64,000 bases of DNA from Marchantia polymorpha subsp. ruderalis (GCA_037833965.1 AP031354.1:25336001-25400000), one strand, 5' to 3'; positions 10,180-21,200 are shown, counted from the stretch's first letter. Numbers and translations are program-made. Notes: a model not told the origin generated them from the sequence alone.

Positions 10180-11424
10180 GGTCGTCTCTTGGTCGGGAAG
10201 AACGTCTCACTTGATGGCCACGCCGGCTGTACGCTGGAACGGTCTTCGCTCTCACGCGCGGCTTCACGCTCCGCCGTCGTCGATTAAACTCTCACGCTCG
10301 AATTGGCGGATTTGAACTCCGCGAGCGTGTCACCCTCCGGACATGGGGGCGTAGCGCCGAAGGCGAGTTTTCCGCCTTGCGCGGTACACTTGTTCGTACC
10401 GCCCCTCGGCCAATCTCCTTCTGCCTTGACGCGTGCGTCCGCATGTCGGACAAAAATTCAACTCCTGCCTGTGCGCAGGCAGGGGCCTCGGCGGATTCTC
10501 CGCCGGCGCGGAACTTGAACATCCTCCTGTGCACAGGCGTTCGCCTGTGCGCAGGCGAATTCCGTCCGCGGCGCTGCGCTGGCGCGGAAGGCGTTGACCG
10601 TGGTCAGCCGTCTCCGTCCAGTCTGTCCGTTCCTTGTCTCTCCGTCGGCGCTTCCGCCGCCGCAACTCCGTCCGTCCAAGAGCGCATCCACCCGTGCCGT
10701 CCGCATGGTCCGTACCGATTGGATTACTCTGGCGGCTCTTCCGACGTACGCTGCGCTGCGCTGGCGCGGAAGGCACCGTACACTTTCTACCTCACAAGGC
10801 GCATTTCTAGGGCCCAAGGCGGATCTCCCGCCGACGCCGAAGTGCCAGTGCACAGGCGAACGCCTGTGCGTAGGCGGACTTCGCGCCTTCCCTAACCCTA
10901 CTTCGCCTGTGCACAGGCGAACGCCTTCGTCCGCGCATAGGACAAAACTTGAATCCCCCTTCCGCGTAGGCGGAATTCGCGCCGGTGGCGAAATCCTTCC
11001 GCCGGGGGCGACCGCCTCCGTTTCTTCCAGTAGCGATAACTCCCTAAGTCCTCGTCCGTTCCAAGCGTTCTTGGGCTCGTTGGAATCAGCGCGTCGAGCT
11101 CTTTCCAACGGGATCCTAACTTGGTCAAGGCGCCCGAGGGTTACCTAATTACGAGGGTTTCCCTACAGCCGCGGACGCAACCTCCGAAGGCGGGTTTTGC
11201 GCCTTGCGCCGTAGAGATCCTAACTGCGGAGCTCGCAGGGAGGGTGGTGCCTGCCCTTACTACTGCACCCCAAATCCCAGATTCTACAAGATCCCTCGAG
11301 AATCCCCGCGATCTTCCGGATTCACTCTGTTTTGATGTACCGAAGGCTATTTACAATGCTGCCGGGGTACAGTTTTCCAAAAATGTTTTAATTTCCTCAA
11401 AATTGCCAAAAGTGGGGTACCACA

Positions 11425-11438
11425 TGCCCCCCTCCTCA
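11425..11438 (-). other. Polypurine tract of element A
   Basis: In element sense TGAGGAGGGGGGCA abuts the TGTGG start of the 3' LTR. A G-rich purine run in this place primes plus-strand DNA synthesis in LTR retroelements. The identical tract is found in element B at 59425-59438. Confidence 0.9.
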
Positions 11439-11461
11439 ATTGTGAGCGCCCACGCGAACAC

Positions 11462-14302
11462 TCACATGTGGTATTTCTTCAACCGCCACCCGTTCACTCG
11501 GGTGCCTAACAAATCGCCGGCCAGGTCCGCAAGTTGGATGGACCCATTCGGGAAGACTTCGACAACCCTGTAAGGTCCCATCCACCTTAGGTGCAGTTTG
11601 CCTGGGAATCTGGCATGCCTGCTGTCGTAGAGCAATGCCAAATCACCCGCCTGCAGTAGTACCGGTTTGATCTTTTTATCGTACCTCTCCTTTCGGCGGA
11701 GCTGGATTTTCCTGGTGCGATCTTCGGCGTCTCTTCTCCTCTCATCCAGCAGCGTGACCTCCTGTAACCTGTAGAGCTGACTCTCCTCTGCGCCCATCCT
11801 CTGCAAATCCATCGTTCGATGTGTGGGTACTTCAAATTCGATTGGGAGGATCGGGTGTTGCCCATACACCAGAAAGTATGGTGTCTGTTTGGTCGTGATC
11901 TTCTCAGCTGTGCGGTACGCCCATAGAGCGGCTGCTAGCTTCGTATCCCAGTCGTGAGCGTGATTCACCGTGACCTTGAGTAGTATTTTACACAGCAGTC
12001 CATTGGACTTCTCCGTCAGTCCATTTGCCTTAGGATTGTATGGAGTAGTCTTCCGGTGCTTGATGTGGAAGTACCGTGTCAGATCTTCGATGATCTGATT
12101 CAGAAAATGCGTGCCCCGGTCGCTCACTAGCTCTAAGGGACATCCGTAGCGTGTGATGATCGACTCAAACAAGAATGCTGCCACTGTGGCAGCATCATCC
12201 CTTCTGGTGGCTCTGGCCTCTACCATTTTGGTGGCGTAGTCCGTTGCTACCAGAATGTAGCGCCTTCGTGTACTTCTAGTCACTGGTTGTATCGGCCCTA
12301 CAAAGTCAATACCCCACTTTTCGAAAGGTGCTAGAGGCATGATGGGAGTCAGGGGCCAGCGTGTTGTAGGCGTCGGTCTCCCCGTCCTCTGGCAACTGTC
12401 GCACTTGCGGATGTAATCGAGAACATCCTTAAACATGGTCGGCCACCAATATCCCGCATTTAGGATCTTTGTGACCGTGTTCCTGGTGGCATAGTGTCCA
12501 CCCGCCTCCTCTGTATGCATCGCACTCACTATTCTTGGTACTTCTGATTCCTCCAGGCATCTGCATAAGCGCTCATCCGCCATCTTCTTGAACAAAACCC
12601 CCTGCTGGAGTTGATACGGGCCTGCCTTATGAATGAAGACAGTTCGCTGTTCCAAATCCATGCCCTCGGGGCACTGGAGGGTTAGCAGATATTGATACAG
12701 GTCGGCATAGCGGGACTCATGTCCTGCAGACAACTGAAATAACTCTTCATCTGGAAAATCGTCCACCAATTCCTCCTCTGTCGGCTGGGTCCATAATCGG
12801 GACAAGTAATCCGCATTTTCGTGGTGCACCCCTTTCCTGGTCTGGACTGTGTAGGTGAACTCTTGTAGTAACAACACCCACCTGGCGATTCGACCGGATA
12901 GGTCGGCTTTCTTGACTAGGTGTTGCAATGCGTAGTGGTCCACATGGAACACAAACTCGTAACAGATTAGGTAGTGACGGAACTTTTTACAGGAGTACAC
13001 CATCCCCAACGCTTCTCTCTCCGTCGTGGTGTACTTCCGCTCTGCTAGAGACAGCTGTCGGCTCGCGAAGTAGATCGGGTAGTCCTTTTTGTTGTCATCC
13101 TTTTGACTCAGTACTACACCGATGGCGAATGCCGAAGTGTCAACGTAAACATGGAATGGTCGATTCCAGTCTGGACTCCTTAGTACGGGAGCAGTCGTGA
13201 GTTTCGCTTTCAGAGCTTCAAATGCTGTCTGCTGGTTCGCACCCCAAGCATAAGGCTCGTCCTTCTTCAACAACTTGGTCAGGTCCGCCGCCAGTATTGC
13301 ATACATGTGTATGAATCTTCGATAGTAGCCCACATGACCCAGGAATGCTCGCAGCTCTCTTAGATTCGCGGGTGGCTCAAGCTCGAGTATAACCTTGACC
13401 TTCTCGATGTCCACCGCAATGCCTTCTGCCGAGACCCGATGACCCAACAAGATCCCACTAGTCATGAAGAAAAAGCACTTCTCGGGATGCAGCGATAAAC
13501 TGCTCTCTCTACATTTATCGAAGGTCTGCTTCAAGTGACTTAGGTGTTCAGACCGCTTCCCAAAGACACAGAAGTCATCTATGAATATTTCCAGGAACTT
13601 CCTCAGTTGTTCCTGAAAGATATTGGTCATCATCCGTTGAAAGGTGGCAGGCGCGTTGCACAGACCGAAGGGCATCTTGTGGTATGCGTAAGTTCCCCAG
13701 TCGGTTGTGAACGTAGTTTTATCCTTGTCCTGTTCACGGATAGACACCTGATTGTAACCTGAGAACCCATCCAGGAAGCTATAACATTCATGTCCTGCGA
13801 CATGGTCTAGAATGGCATCCGTGAATGGTAACGGGTGATGATCCTTGCGTGTTGCCGCATTCAACTTCCGGAAATCCTGACACACTCGTATCTTACCCGT
13901 CAACTTCTTGGGTACGATAACAATCGGCGACACCCACTCACTGCTGAGCACAGGATAAATAATACCAGCGCTCAAGTACTTATCTATCTCCTCTTTCACT
14001 AGCAAGGAGTACTTTGGGTTGAGGCGATACTGGCGCTGTCGTATGGGTACTGAGTCGTCCAGTAAATCGATACGGTGCTCCCCATACCGTGCAGGTATCC
14101 CCTTCATGTCCTCGATCTTCCAGGCGAAGACGTCGACATAGTGGCTAAGGAACGCCTGTACTTTCCTTAGCTCGTCTCCTCTCACTGCGCTTGATACCTT
14201 CAAGCACTTGCCGGGACTGAGTTGTACTTCATGACAGTCACTAGGGTCGACAATGCCCTCGGTGTGACTCGTCTCACTCCTTCCCAGTCCCACAGTTAAT
14301 TG
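11462..14302 (-). CDS. pol: Pol (RT, RNase H, integrase) of element A, reached by UAG readthrough
   Basis: The open frame is continuous with gag-pro through one UAG. It has no ATG near its beginning (first codons CAA TTA ACT GTG), so it is most likely expressed only as a readthrough fusion. The RT has WVSPIVIVPKK, RVCQDFRKLN, LDGFSGYNQV, MPFGLCNAPATFQR and the catalytic box IFIDDF near residue 238. RNase H follows (YVDTSAFAIGVVLSQ, TTTEREAL, FRHYL; about 380-470). Integrase has an HHCC finger (HTEEAGGHY...CDSCQR, near 594-630), a DD35E core (GIDFVGP, VSDRGTHF, GLTEKSNG; near 661-760) and a C-terminal part ending WRLKKYHM; no chromodomain is visible. All catalytic residues are present. The frame stops 24 bp before the polypurine tract. 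Confidence 0.93.
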   Translation of the reverse strand, partial: QLTVGLGRSETSHTEGIVDPSDCHEVQLSPGKCLKVSSAVRGDELRKVQAFLSHYVDVFAWKIEDMKGIPARYGEHRIDLLDDSVPIRQRQYRLNPKYSLLVKEEIDKYLSAGIIYPVLSSEWVSPIVIVPKKLTGKIRVCQDFRKLNAATRKDHHPLPFTDAILDHVAGHECYSFLDGFSGYNQVSIREQDKDKTTFTTDWGTYAYHKMPFGLCNAPATFQRMMTNIFQEQLRKFLEIFIDDFCVFGKRSEHLSHLKQTFDKCRESSLSLHPEKCFFFMTSGILLGHRVSAEGIAVDIEKVKVILELEPPANLRELRAFLGHVGYYRRFIHMYAILAADLTKLLKKDEPYAWGANQQTAFEALKAKLTTAPVLRSPDWNRPFHVYVDTSAFAIGVVLSQKDDNKKDYPIYFASRQLSLAERKYTTTEREALGMVYSCKKFRHYLICYEFVFHVDHYALQHLVKKADLSGRIARWVLLLQEFTYTVQTRKGVHHENADYLSRLWTQPTEEELVDDFPDEELFQLSAGHESRYADLYQYLLTLQCPEGMDLEQRTVFIHKAGPYQLQQGVLFKKMADERLCRCLEESEVPRIVSAMHTEEAGGHYATRNTVTKILNAGYWWPTMFKDVLDYIRKCDSCQRTGRPTPTTRWPLTPIMPLAPFEKWGIDFVGPIQPVTRSTRRRYILVATDYATKMVEARATRRDDAATVAAFLFESIITRYGCPLELVSDRGTHFLNQIIEDLTRYFHIKHRKTTPYNPKANGLTEKSNGLLCKILLKVTVNHAHDWDTKLAAALWAYRTAEKITTKQTPYFLVYGQHPILPIEFEVPTHRTMDLQRMGAEESQLYRLQEVTLLDERRRDAEDRTRKIQLRRKERYDKKIKPVLLQAGDLALLYDSRHARFPGKLHLRWMGPYRVVEVFPNGSIQLADLAGDLLGTRVNGWRLKKYHM

Positions 14303-14305
14303 CTA
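14297..14305 (-). promoter_or_regulatory. Gag-Pol leaky stop, UAG CAA UUA
   Basis: The gag-pro frame ends GAA TAG CAA TTA, and the pol frame continues in the same register without another stop. UAG followed by CAA UUA matches the CAR YYA context of the tobamovirus-type readthrough signal. The identical nine bases occur in element B (62297-62305). I infer that a small share of ribosomes read through to make Gag-Pro-Pol. Measured efficiency is of course not known. Confidence 0.8.
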
Positions 14306-17134
14306 TTCGTCTTCCGGTTGAATAGCTTCCGTCTCTTCTTCTTCTTCCACCGAACAGCAGGCAACGAATCCCACGAAGTAATCGGATTCGGTACCACTGG
14401 AATCCGATCGCGCGGTCGACTCACTGTCCTCGCCCGATGTGTAACCTGCACTTGTCGATGGGGTCTCTCCTTCGTGCCTGACCCTATTCCAGGGCACTGT
14501 AATGGTTTTGGTCGGTTCCGAAGGATGAGGAAACTTAAGGCGATGTCTTCGCCAGTCACATCTGACTTGTGCACCATATAGCCATGGTCGCCCGAGCAGA
14601 ACGTCATAGCCCTGCTTCATCATCGGTTGAAGGATGATATACGTCAACCGAAAGTCCGCACCCCCGATGGTTGTCTTGACATTGCGCAGCATACCTGCAG
14701 GCATTCTCCGCGTCTGATCCGCTAATCTCAACACACGCTTCGAGGGTTCGTATTGACTGAACCCCAAGGCTCTCGCTGTATCCTCCGTCATTATGTTGAC
14801 TCCTGATCCAGAGTCGATTGGCACTCTGCGTACACAACATCCGGCTATCTCCACATCGATCTCGGGTGGCCCTTGGTCTTCGCTCTCCACTTGATATACT
14901 TGAGAGGATGTGGATGCGCGCGGCTTCCGCGGATGCCGTAGCGAAAGCATCAACATTCTCCGATACGTCTTATTGTCCTCCAAGAGCTGCTTGAACGTAA
15001 TGTTCACTTTTCGACTCCCGAGATCTTCAACCAAGTCATAGTGGGCGCGTTGGGGCGCCGGGGTCGGCGACGCTCTGCGAGGTTCCACGGTGGCTGCCAA
15101 CTTCGCCCCAAGGGAGGATGTCAGGTCTGGCCGCGGTGGATCCTTTTGAGTGCGGATCGCTTCCTGCAACAGGTCGGCTACCTCTTTGCGGATATCCGGA
15201 GCATAGTCCCGTTTCAGTAGGCGCACTGGCTCGTCCTCGACTGCTGCCTGGGGGCGCACTGCTGGTGCCTCCCGCGTAGTCGAAGACTTCCGAGCAGGTC
15301 GCGAGTCGGACTTGCTGGATGTCTTCTCCTTTCCTTTTCCCGTCCGGTCGGCGGTTCTCCGTTCGTGCTTGCGAGTGTCACGCTCTTGCTCCTTGGATTT
15401 CTTGGAGCTACGAGTTTCGACCCGTGCGCACATAACCTCTTCAGCCGGCCATTCTTCGTCTTCGCCATCCCCGTCTGAACCTACTTCGACCTGGTTAACT
15501 TGCACGTCCTCCTTGGCAGGAGTGTTCACAAATCGTACCACTGGCCGAGGGACTGGTGGCTGATCACACTCTGGCGCAGTGTGCCCGACCTTCTTGCAAT
15601 TGCTACATGTCGGAGCATAATCGTTTCGCCTTTTTGGATGGGGACACTGCGGTGAGAAGTGCCCAACTTCCCCGCAATTATAACAAGCTCGCGGTGGCGG
15701 TGGGTCAAACGTCCCTGGAGGTGCTCTCCGCCTCACAGGTACCGTAGTGGCCCGATCCACCGGAATATATCGGGGAACTTGCATTGCTGAAACCGTAGGA
15801 GGGGTAGGCACCGACTGGACGGCGTAGGCTGTCTCTTCGCTAGCCTCTCCATAGTACTGAGGGTGCTCTCCATAGTACGGTTGCGCCCACTCTACTGCGT
15901 TGACTGGATATGACGGCCGGGTGGTAAGGCACTCGGTGTTTGCATGTCCCACCGCCCCGCACGTAGTACACCATAAGTTCGCTCGCACTCTCCCGGGTGA
16001 TTTTCGGCGATCATGCCCGCCTACCACTTGAACCTTGAGATCGGCGAAGTCCTTCACAAGGGTCTCCATCTTCGAAGCTATATCTCCCGGCGCTCTGTCC
16101 GTAGTCACTCGTCGGATGCCCTTTTTCTTCGCTGACCCATGCTTCTTCCTCTTCTTCTCCTCCTCCGACGATGAGGTTTCCTCTTCTTCGGATGAAGAAC
16201 GGTTCTCGTCCGAAGACGATTCCTCCGATGACGGAGTTGTACCTCTACGTCGTCTTCGCCCTCCTTTCGGTTTGCGCTCCTTCGACTCCCGTCTCTCTCT
16301 CCCTCTTCGGTTGAGAGTGGAAGTTTCGAAGGCTTCTGCCGATGCAATCACATCCTCAATAGTGTCGCACTTGCTGCGTCGGCAAAAAGTCTCCATCTCC
16401 CGAGTTAAACCGGTCACGTACCAATCCACAGCTTGTTGTACCGAGAAAGGGGACCCTGGTCCTGTTTTCGGTATTCTGTCGAGGAGGTCCATAAATCTCT
16501 CAGTGTAGTCACGCAGACTCTCCTTCTTCTCTCGCTGCAAATTACGCAACTTCGTCAAAACCCGGCTGTCGTAGCCGAGCTCGCGGAAGCGGCGAAGGAA
16601 CTTCTCCTTCAGCTGGGCCCATGTTGTCAACCCAGTCGGATCGATGCTCTCGTGATTATACCAACTCCTCGCTTTCTTCCGCAGAAGGCTTGGAAAGATC
16701 CTTAGTCGGTCGTCGTCTGCGATCTCGCGATTGGCAATAGACACCGACTCGAATAACTTGATGTATGAATCTGCATCGTCGTCATCCCCACTCCCTTTGT
16801 ACTTCGGGTAGGAATGTTTAGTAATCGGCTGAGGTAGCCGCACATTGGCTTGTCCGTCCGCCATCGATGTGTCGGTCGACGGTTCTCGGGCGGTCGGTTC
16901 TACTTCACTAGGCGGGTCCGTGCAAGGAATATCTAGTAGAACTGTAAGCACCAAGTTTGGTTCCGAGTCGCCGGGGGTAGATTCCCCAAGGATGTCGGCC
17001 GAACTAGGCTTAGGTACTCTTTTTGGTGTTTTCTTGGTTTGACGCCGTGTCTCTTCCACGGCCTTCTCTGAATCTCGTCGGAACTTGCGGACAGCTCTAG
17101 CACTTAGGTTGCTCCCGCCAGCCCCAGTCGACAT
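14303..17134 (-). CDS. gag: Gag-protease polyprotein of element A (943 aa)
   Basis: The ATG at 17134 lies 46 nt after the primer-binding site. Residues about 100-280 form a Ty3-type gag domain (KYKGSGDD, ARSWYNH, WAQLKEKFLRRF, LRDYTERFMDL). A basic and serine/glutamate-rich segment follows. Three CCHC zinc knuckles of CX2CX4HX4C type lie near residues 388, 481 and 508 (CTTCGAVGHANTEC, CYNCGEVGHFSPQC, CSNCKKVGHTAPEC). A retropepsin-like aspartic protease begins near residue 765, with active-site DSGSG near 772 and a downstream LLGRPWL. An acidic tail ends at UAG. Gag would form the particle; the protease would cut Gag and Gag-Pol. Having the protease upstream of the stop means it is made in full amount with Gag, unlike many Ty3/gypsy elements in which it belongs to Pol. 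Confidence 0.93.
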   Translation of the reverse strand: MSTGAGGSNLSARAVRKFRRDSEKAVEETRRQTKKTPKRVPKPSSADILGESTPGDSEPNLVLTVLLDIPCTDPPSEVEPTAREPSTDTSMADGQANVRLPQPITKHSYPKYKGSGDDDDADSYIKLFESVSIANREIADDDRLRIFPSLLRKKARSWYNHESIDPTGLTTWAQLKEKFLRRFRELGYDSRVLTKLRNLQREKKESLRDYTERFMDLLDRIPKTGPGSPFSVQQAVDWYVTGLTREMETFCRRSKCDTIEDVIASAEAFETSTLNRRGRERRESKERKPKGGRRRRRGTTPSSEESSSDENRSSSEEEETSSSEEEKKRKKHGSAKKKGIRRVTTDRAPGDIASKMETLVKDFADLKVQVVGGHDRRKSPGRVRANLWCTTCGAVGHANTECLTTRPSYPVNAVEWAQPYYGEHPQYYGEASEETAYAVQSVPTPPTVSAMQVPRYIPVDRATTVPVRRRAPPGTFDPPPPRACYNCGEVGHFSPQCPHPKRRNDYAPTCSNCKKVGHTAPECDQPPVPRPVVRFVNTPAKEDVQVNQVEVGSDGDGEDEEWPAEEVMCARVETRSSKKSKEQERDTRKHERRTADRTGKGKEKTSSKSDSRPARKSSTTREAPAVRPQAAVEDEPVRLLKRDYAPDIRKEVADLLQEAIRTQKDPPRPDLTSSLGAKLAATVEPRRASPTPAPQRAHYDLVEDLGSRKVNITFKQLLEDNKTYRRMLMLSLRHPRKPRASTSSQVYQVESEDQGPPEIDVEIAGCCVRRVPIDSGSGVNIMTEDTARALGFSQYEPSKRVLRLADQTRRMPAGMLRNVKTTIGGADFRLTYIILQPMMKQGYDVLLGRPWLYGAQVRCDWRRHRLKFPHPSEPTKTITVPWNRVRHEGETPSTSAGYTSGEDSESTARSDSSGTESDYFVGFVACCSVEEEEETEAIQPEDE

Positions 17135-17180
17135 TCACCGAGCATGGCTGCTCGTAAAAACCCCGGTGTTGACGCAACTG

Positions 17181-17198
17181 TCCCCGGCAGCGGCGCCA
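17181..17198 (-). other. Primer-binding site, tRNA-Asp type
   Basis: On the minus strand, TGGCGCCGCTGCCGGGGA follows the 5' LTR after a 22-nt spacer. It is complementary to the 3' end of plant tRNA-Asp (usual form TGGCGCCGTTGCCGGGGA) except for one base. A tRNA-Asp primer is known for Athila-type elements. The match was made from memory of the tRNA end and should be confirmed. Confidence 0.8.
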
Positions 17199-17220
17199 AA
17201 AAGAAGTTGTCGGCTTCTTA
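17199..17220 (-). other. Spacer hairpin between 5' LTR and primer-binding site
   Basis: In element sense TAAGAAGCCGACAACTTCTT forms a perfect 6-bp stem (AAGAAG with CTTCTT) around a 7-nt loop. The same string follows the LTR end at 48362-48382 in an old copy, so it is conserved in the family. It may affect tRNA annealing or mark the end of U5. Confidence 0.55.
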
Positions 17221-18186
17221 TGTAATAACCCACTAAAGGCTAAAACTGCAATATAGTGGTAGAAAGGTCGAACCCACAGGGACAGAGGAACACACAGGGT
17301 ACAAAGTGTCACGTTTTAACAGACTATTGAGGAGTTTGAATTCTCAGGCAACTGTCACTCCCAGAAATACTGCAAGTGTCCACTCGGAGCGCACTCGGAG
17401 GTCGCACAGTGCAGCGTAACACACACACACACACACACCTGAAACTACAGAAACACAACCCAGAGATCCGTTAGGACCTCTACTTCAGGATTTCAGGGGG
17501 AAAGTCTCTCACGAGCACACTCGGCAAAGCTGCGGGCAGTGACTTCCAACTCCGGCTTTTACAACGCTTCCACTAGCTTGCTGCTAGTGTAGGAAACCCG
17601 GTTTGGACTGCCTACTTCGGATCGAAGTCACTCATACGCGGTGAACAACACTCTCAACTCACAAAACGCGCAGAGAACACAGGTCCACACTGAAGGACTC
17701 ACTGTGAAACGTTCCAGTAACACAACAACAGTCTATTGAAGAGTTTGAATTCTCAGGCACTTGTCATTCCCAGAAATACTACAGGGGTTACCCTCAAAGC
17801 ACCTGCTGCAGCGTAACCTGAATTTACAACCAAGGCTTACACGAAGTAGCAAAACTTCACTTTGGCATTCAGGGGAAAAATCCCAAGGAGTACAATCAGA
17901 AAGAAACACTCGAAGGTGTAGGGGCGAAACTGTTCAAGTATCTAACTAGTCACTGGCTCTGAGCATCGGCAGTCACCCGCAGGTGCAGATCCGAACTACT
18001 CAAGTCTCTAACCAATGTACTAGCTCTGAACATTCGGCCGAAGGCCTTCAGCTACAAAATGCGGAACGCTAAGTTGTAACTCCTCGTGCGTGGTGACAGA
18101 ACTCAAGGACACAAACACGCAAAGGAAATGGGTTCTTGATCTGCACTTCTGATGGGAAAGAACCCCAGGCAAAACGCCTGGAACTA

Positions 18187-18193
18187 TTTTATA
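18187..18193 (-). promoter_or_regulatory. TATA box of 5' LTR, element A
   Basis: TATAAAA on the minus strand, identical in context to 7002-7008. This is the likely genomic RNA promoter of element A. RNA starting about 30 bp downstream would carry roughly 0.9 kb of R-U5 before gag and would not include the ORF of this 5' LTR copy. Confidence 0.75.
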
Positions 18194-18229
18194 CCTTCTA
18201 AGTCCTACCTAGCACTACACTGCACTACG

Positions 18230-21200
18230 CTACACGCCTGCACGGAACCACGCTACACTACACTCCGCGGAACCTGTACTACGTCTCCTGCGCGGCCAAC
18301 TGCCGCGCACTAGCTCCCTACCCTGCCACTCTTCCGCTCGACTACGCAGTCCCAACCGCTGCAACGCCGCGGACACCTCCCCCTCGAGGGCGGACATGGT
18401 ATCCTGTGCCTTCGACAGAAAGGCCTCGAGCTTCTTCGCTACCTTCCGCCGACTCCTACTGTCGCCTGACAACAACCCGGCTGCGCGCAATTCAAACTCA
18501 CGCAGTGTGAGTTTCTCCTGCGCCTTCACTTCCCAGTGGGCGTAGCCCTTGAGACAGTGGGCGACTCGCCTCGCCGTCTCCACCTTCGTGCGATCCGCCT
18601 CCTTCCTGCGATCCTCTTCAATGGTCACTAATTGCGATTCGGCTTCAGCACGTTGCGCCCTCAATTCGCCACACTCTGACTGTAAACTGCGGATTAATTC
18701 TTCATCCGCCTGCCGTGCGAGCTGACATTGTTCCAACAACCGCGTCTGTCGCACGAGCTCCTCTGACAAAATCCGATTCTGGGCCTGCTCAAAATCGAGT
18801 GCTTCCTTGACCTTCACCTGCTCCTTGGTGAGCTCGCCCAGTTTCTCATCCTTCATCTTCTCGGAGTGCTTGTAGAATTTCTGATTAAGCTTGTACTGTC
18901 CCCACAAGCACTCATGCTTCTCCTTCAAGTCCCTCAACTCCTGGTCCACTCTAGCTAATAGCTTGCTGGTGTGGACTTTAGTGCGAGTCCGCCTGCGCAC
19001 TAACTCGATGTAAGATCCCGGCTGGAGTGGGTCGGCGTATTTATCGACCTTGCGATCCAAGTACCGCAGCAACGGGATCACCTGCTCAGAGAGCGCCGCC
19101 GCCGGCGCTCCAACAATTTCCTCCTCCTCCTCCTCGGTGTCTTCTGCTCCTGACATTTCTTCCGTGGAGCCTCCGTCCTCATCATCCGAGTGGAGAATTT
19201 CAGTCGCCATTGATTGCGTCGGCGACTGCCCCGAGTGGGGCTGCACGTCCTCGACGTGTGCTGCCTGCGAAGGCACGGCTGCAGCCTCGCTGCTCGTCGC
19301 CAAAATGTCTAAGGCGGAAGGCGAATGTATCCGAGCGGCATCCCCGTCGCTCGCTGGTTGATTGCCCACCGCATTCTCTCTGTCTCTGTCGTCCGTCGCC
19401 GAAGGCGATCGAGCGGAGGGTGGCTGCGCGGGATTGGATTGCGCATCGCGCATCGAGATGTCGTCCCGCGGACAGTCACTCCGCTCCTCCGTCTGCTGCT
19501 CCCTTGATCGGTCCGTGGGGGCTGTGCCCGGCCCGTGCGCAGGCGCATGTGCCGGCGCCTTGTCCGCCGCAGGCGTAGCGCCGCGGACATCTATCGCCGA
19601 AGGCGACATGGCCGGGGGCCGCACGCCCGATGTTCCTTGGCCTATAGGCCCTACCGCCGAAGGCGCATCTATCGGCGTACTTCCCGCCGATGGTGCGGCC
19701 TCCGCACGCTCTCTGCTCGTATCTCCTCGGCTCGAAGGCCCTGGCGCCGAAGGCGCGAATTGCGGCGCGTGGTGCGCCGGAGGGTCTGGCCCCGAGGGCC
19801 GGTGTCTCGTAGGCGGTTCTTCCGCCGGCTCCTTCCCCTTCCTGCGTTGGAACGGGGGTGATTCTTGCCTGTGCACAGGCGGCACGTGCGGAGGTGTTCT
19901 GTGCACAGGTGACCTGTGCACAGGCGACCTGTGCACAGGCGGACTGCTCCTTCCCACGCGTAAGCGTAGATCCACGTCCACTTGTGTTCGCCGATCCGCG
20001 GAGGCTCGTCCGTCCGCGGAGGTTCGCCTGTGCGCAAACGGAACATCTGTCCGCATCGCACGTGGTAACTCCGGAGGCCCTTGGCCCGTAGGCGGCCTCT
20101 CTCCCGACGAGGTTGCAGCGTGGCCCGTCGCTCCTGCGGTCGTCCGCGCTTCTTCTCGCCTCTCTGGCGACGCACTTCCTATCTCCGTCGCAATCGTCGC
20201 CGTGTCTGCACTGTCAGCTGGCAACACCAGTCTGCGTGCCTTCTGCTTCGGCCGGCTGTATGGCTCGCACAGCGGCCGCGGTCGAATGGGAGCAGAGAGT
20301 TCTTGATGCTGCTCCTCTTCGGCCTCTTCCCTCCATCGCCGCTTCCGCGGCACTCGCGCTGCAGGGGTGTGTCTCCCTTCGTCTCTTCGTCTTGATGGGG
20401 TAGAAGTCGGTGACTCCTCCGCATCAGTGTCGACCTCGTTCTCCCGCACATACTTCCCGGGATGGTCGATGGACAATGGCGGAAAATGTTCAAGCTCCGC
20501 CGCTGTCAAACAATTCCGCTGTCGATAAAAATTGATGAGGAAAGGAGAAAGATGGTTTAGCGTTCCCCCCTTCTCCTCAAACGCGTGCTGTCGCATCACT
20601 CTATGCAGGATGCTCGCCCAGTGAATTGGAGTTCCCTCGATGACGCACTCCACAAAAGAGACCTGCCACAATGTGATGTAGCAGGCGCGGTGCGGCTGCA
20701 GTAATTGCATCAGCGCCGCGGACAAAGTCCGGCGAAATCGATCTTTGTAATCACGGGTCCTGTACCCATTCTTGGTAGACCTCCCGGTCTTGAACAGCTC
20801 CACAAATTGCGCTTCTTCTTGCTTGGTCACCTTGATGCTCTCGCTGTCGAAAAGGAGATGCCCTGGCATGCCAGCACATCTTCCCAACGCCTGCGCCCAA
20901 TCTTGGACTGTCCACCGGTCAACATGCGGACGCAATCCGCGCGAGGGTGGTCCCTGTGGCTCTAGCCACTCGCGCACCATATTCGCGCAGATGTAATTCC
21001 ATCCCCATAGCAAGAAATCGAGCTTTCTTGCTATTAAGCGCTCTTCGAAAGCGCGCAGCCCGTTCTGCGGCAGGCGAAGTGGCACCATCCGCAATCTGCT
21101 CGGTCTCGTCATTGCGTTCCTGGGGTTCGCTCGCCCGCTCATTCTACTTCCGCACTGTCCGCGTTTCTTTCTCTCTCGGCAAACTCTAATCGCTCTCAAT

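Larger units (their letters stand above)
6036..11424 (-). repeat. Element A 3' LTR (5389 bp)
   Basis: In element sense the LTR starts TGTGGTACCCC (at 11424) and ends GGGTTATTACA (at 6036). U3 covers about 11424 to 7000 and holds a 1044-codon ORF at 7045-10179. The TATA box is at 7002-7008, followed by roughly 0.9 kb of R-U5 with a (TG)n tract and internal duplications. LTRs of this family are several times longer than typical plant gypsy LTRs because of the ORF. Polyadenylation and R boundaries cannot be placed from sequence alone. Confidence 0.93.

Noticed and set aside
10500..10930. CRISPR-like array of short palindromes
   Set aside because: Spacing is irregular, the motif is 12-16 bp and lies within a eukaryotic LTR; no cas genes.
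14291..14293. GTG as an independent pol start
   Set aside because: Plant translation rarely uses GTG, and the continuous frame with a UAG CAA UUA context explains expression better.
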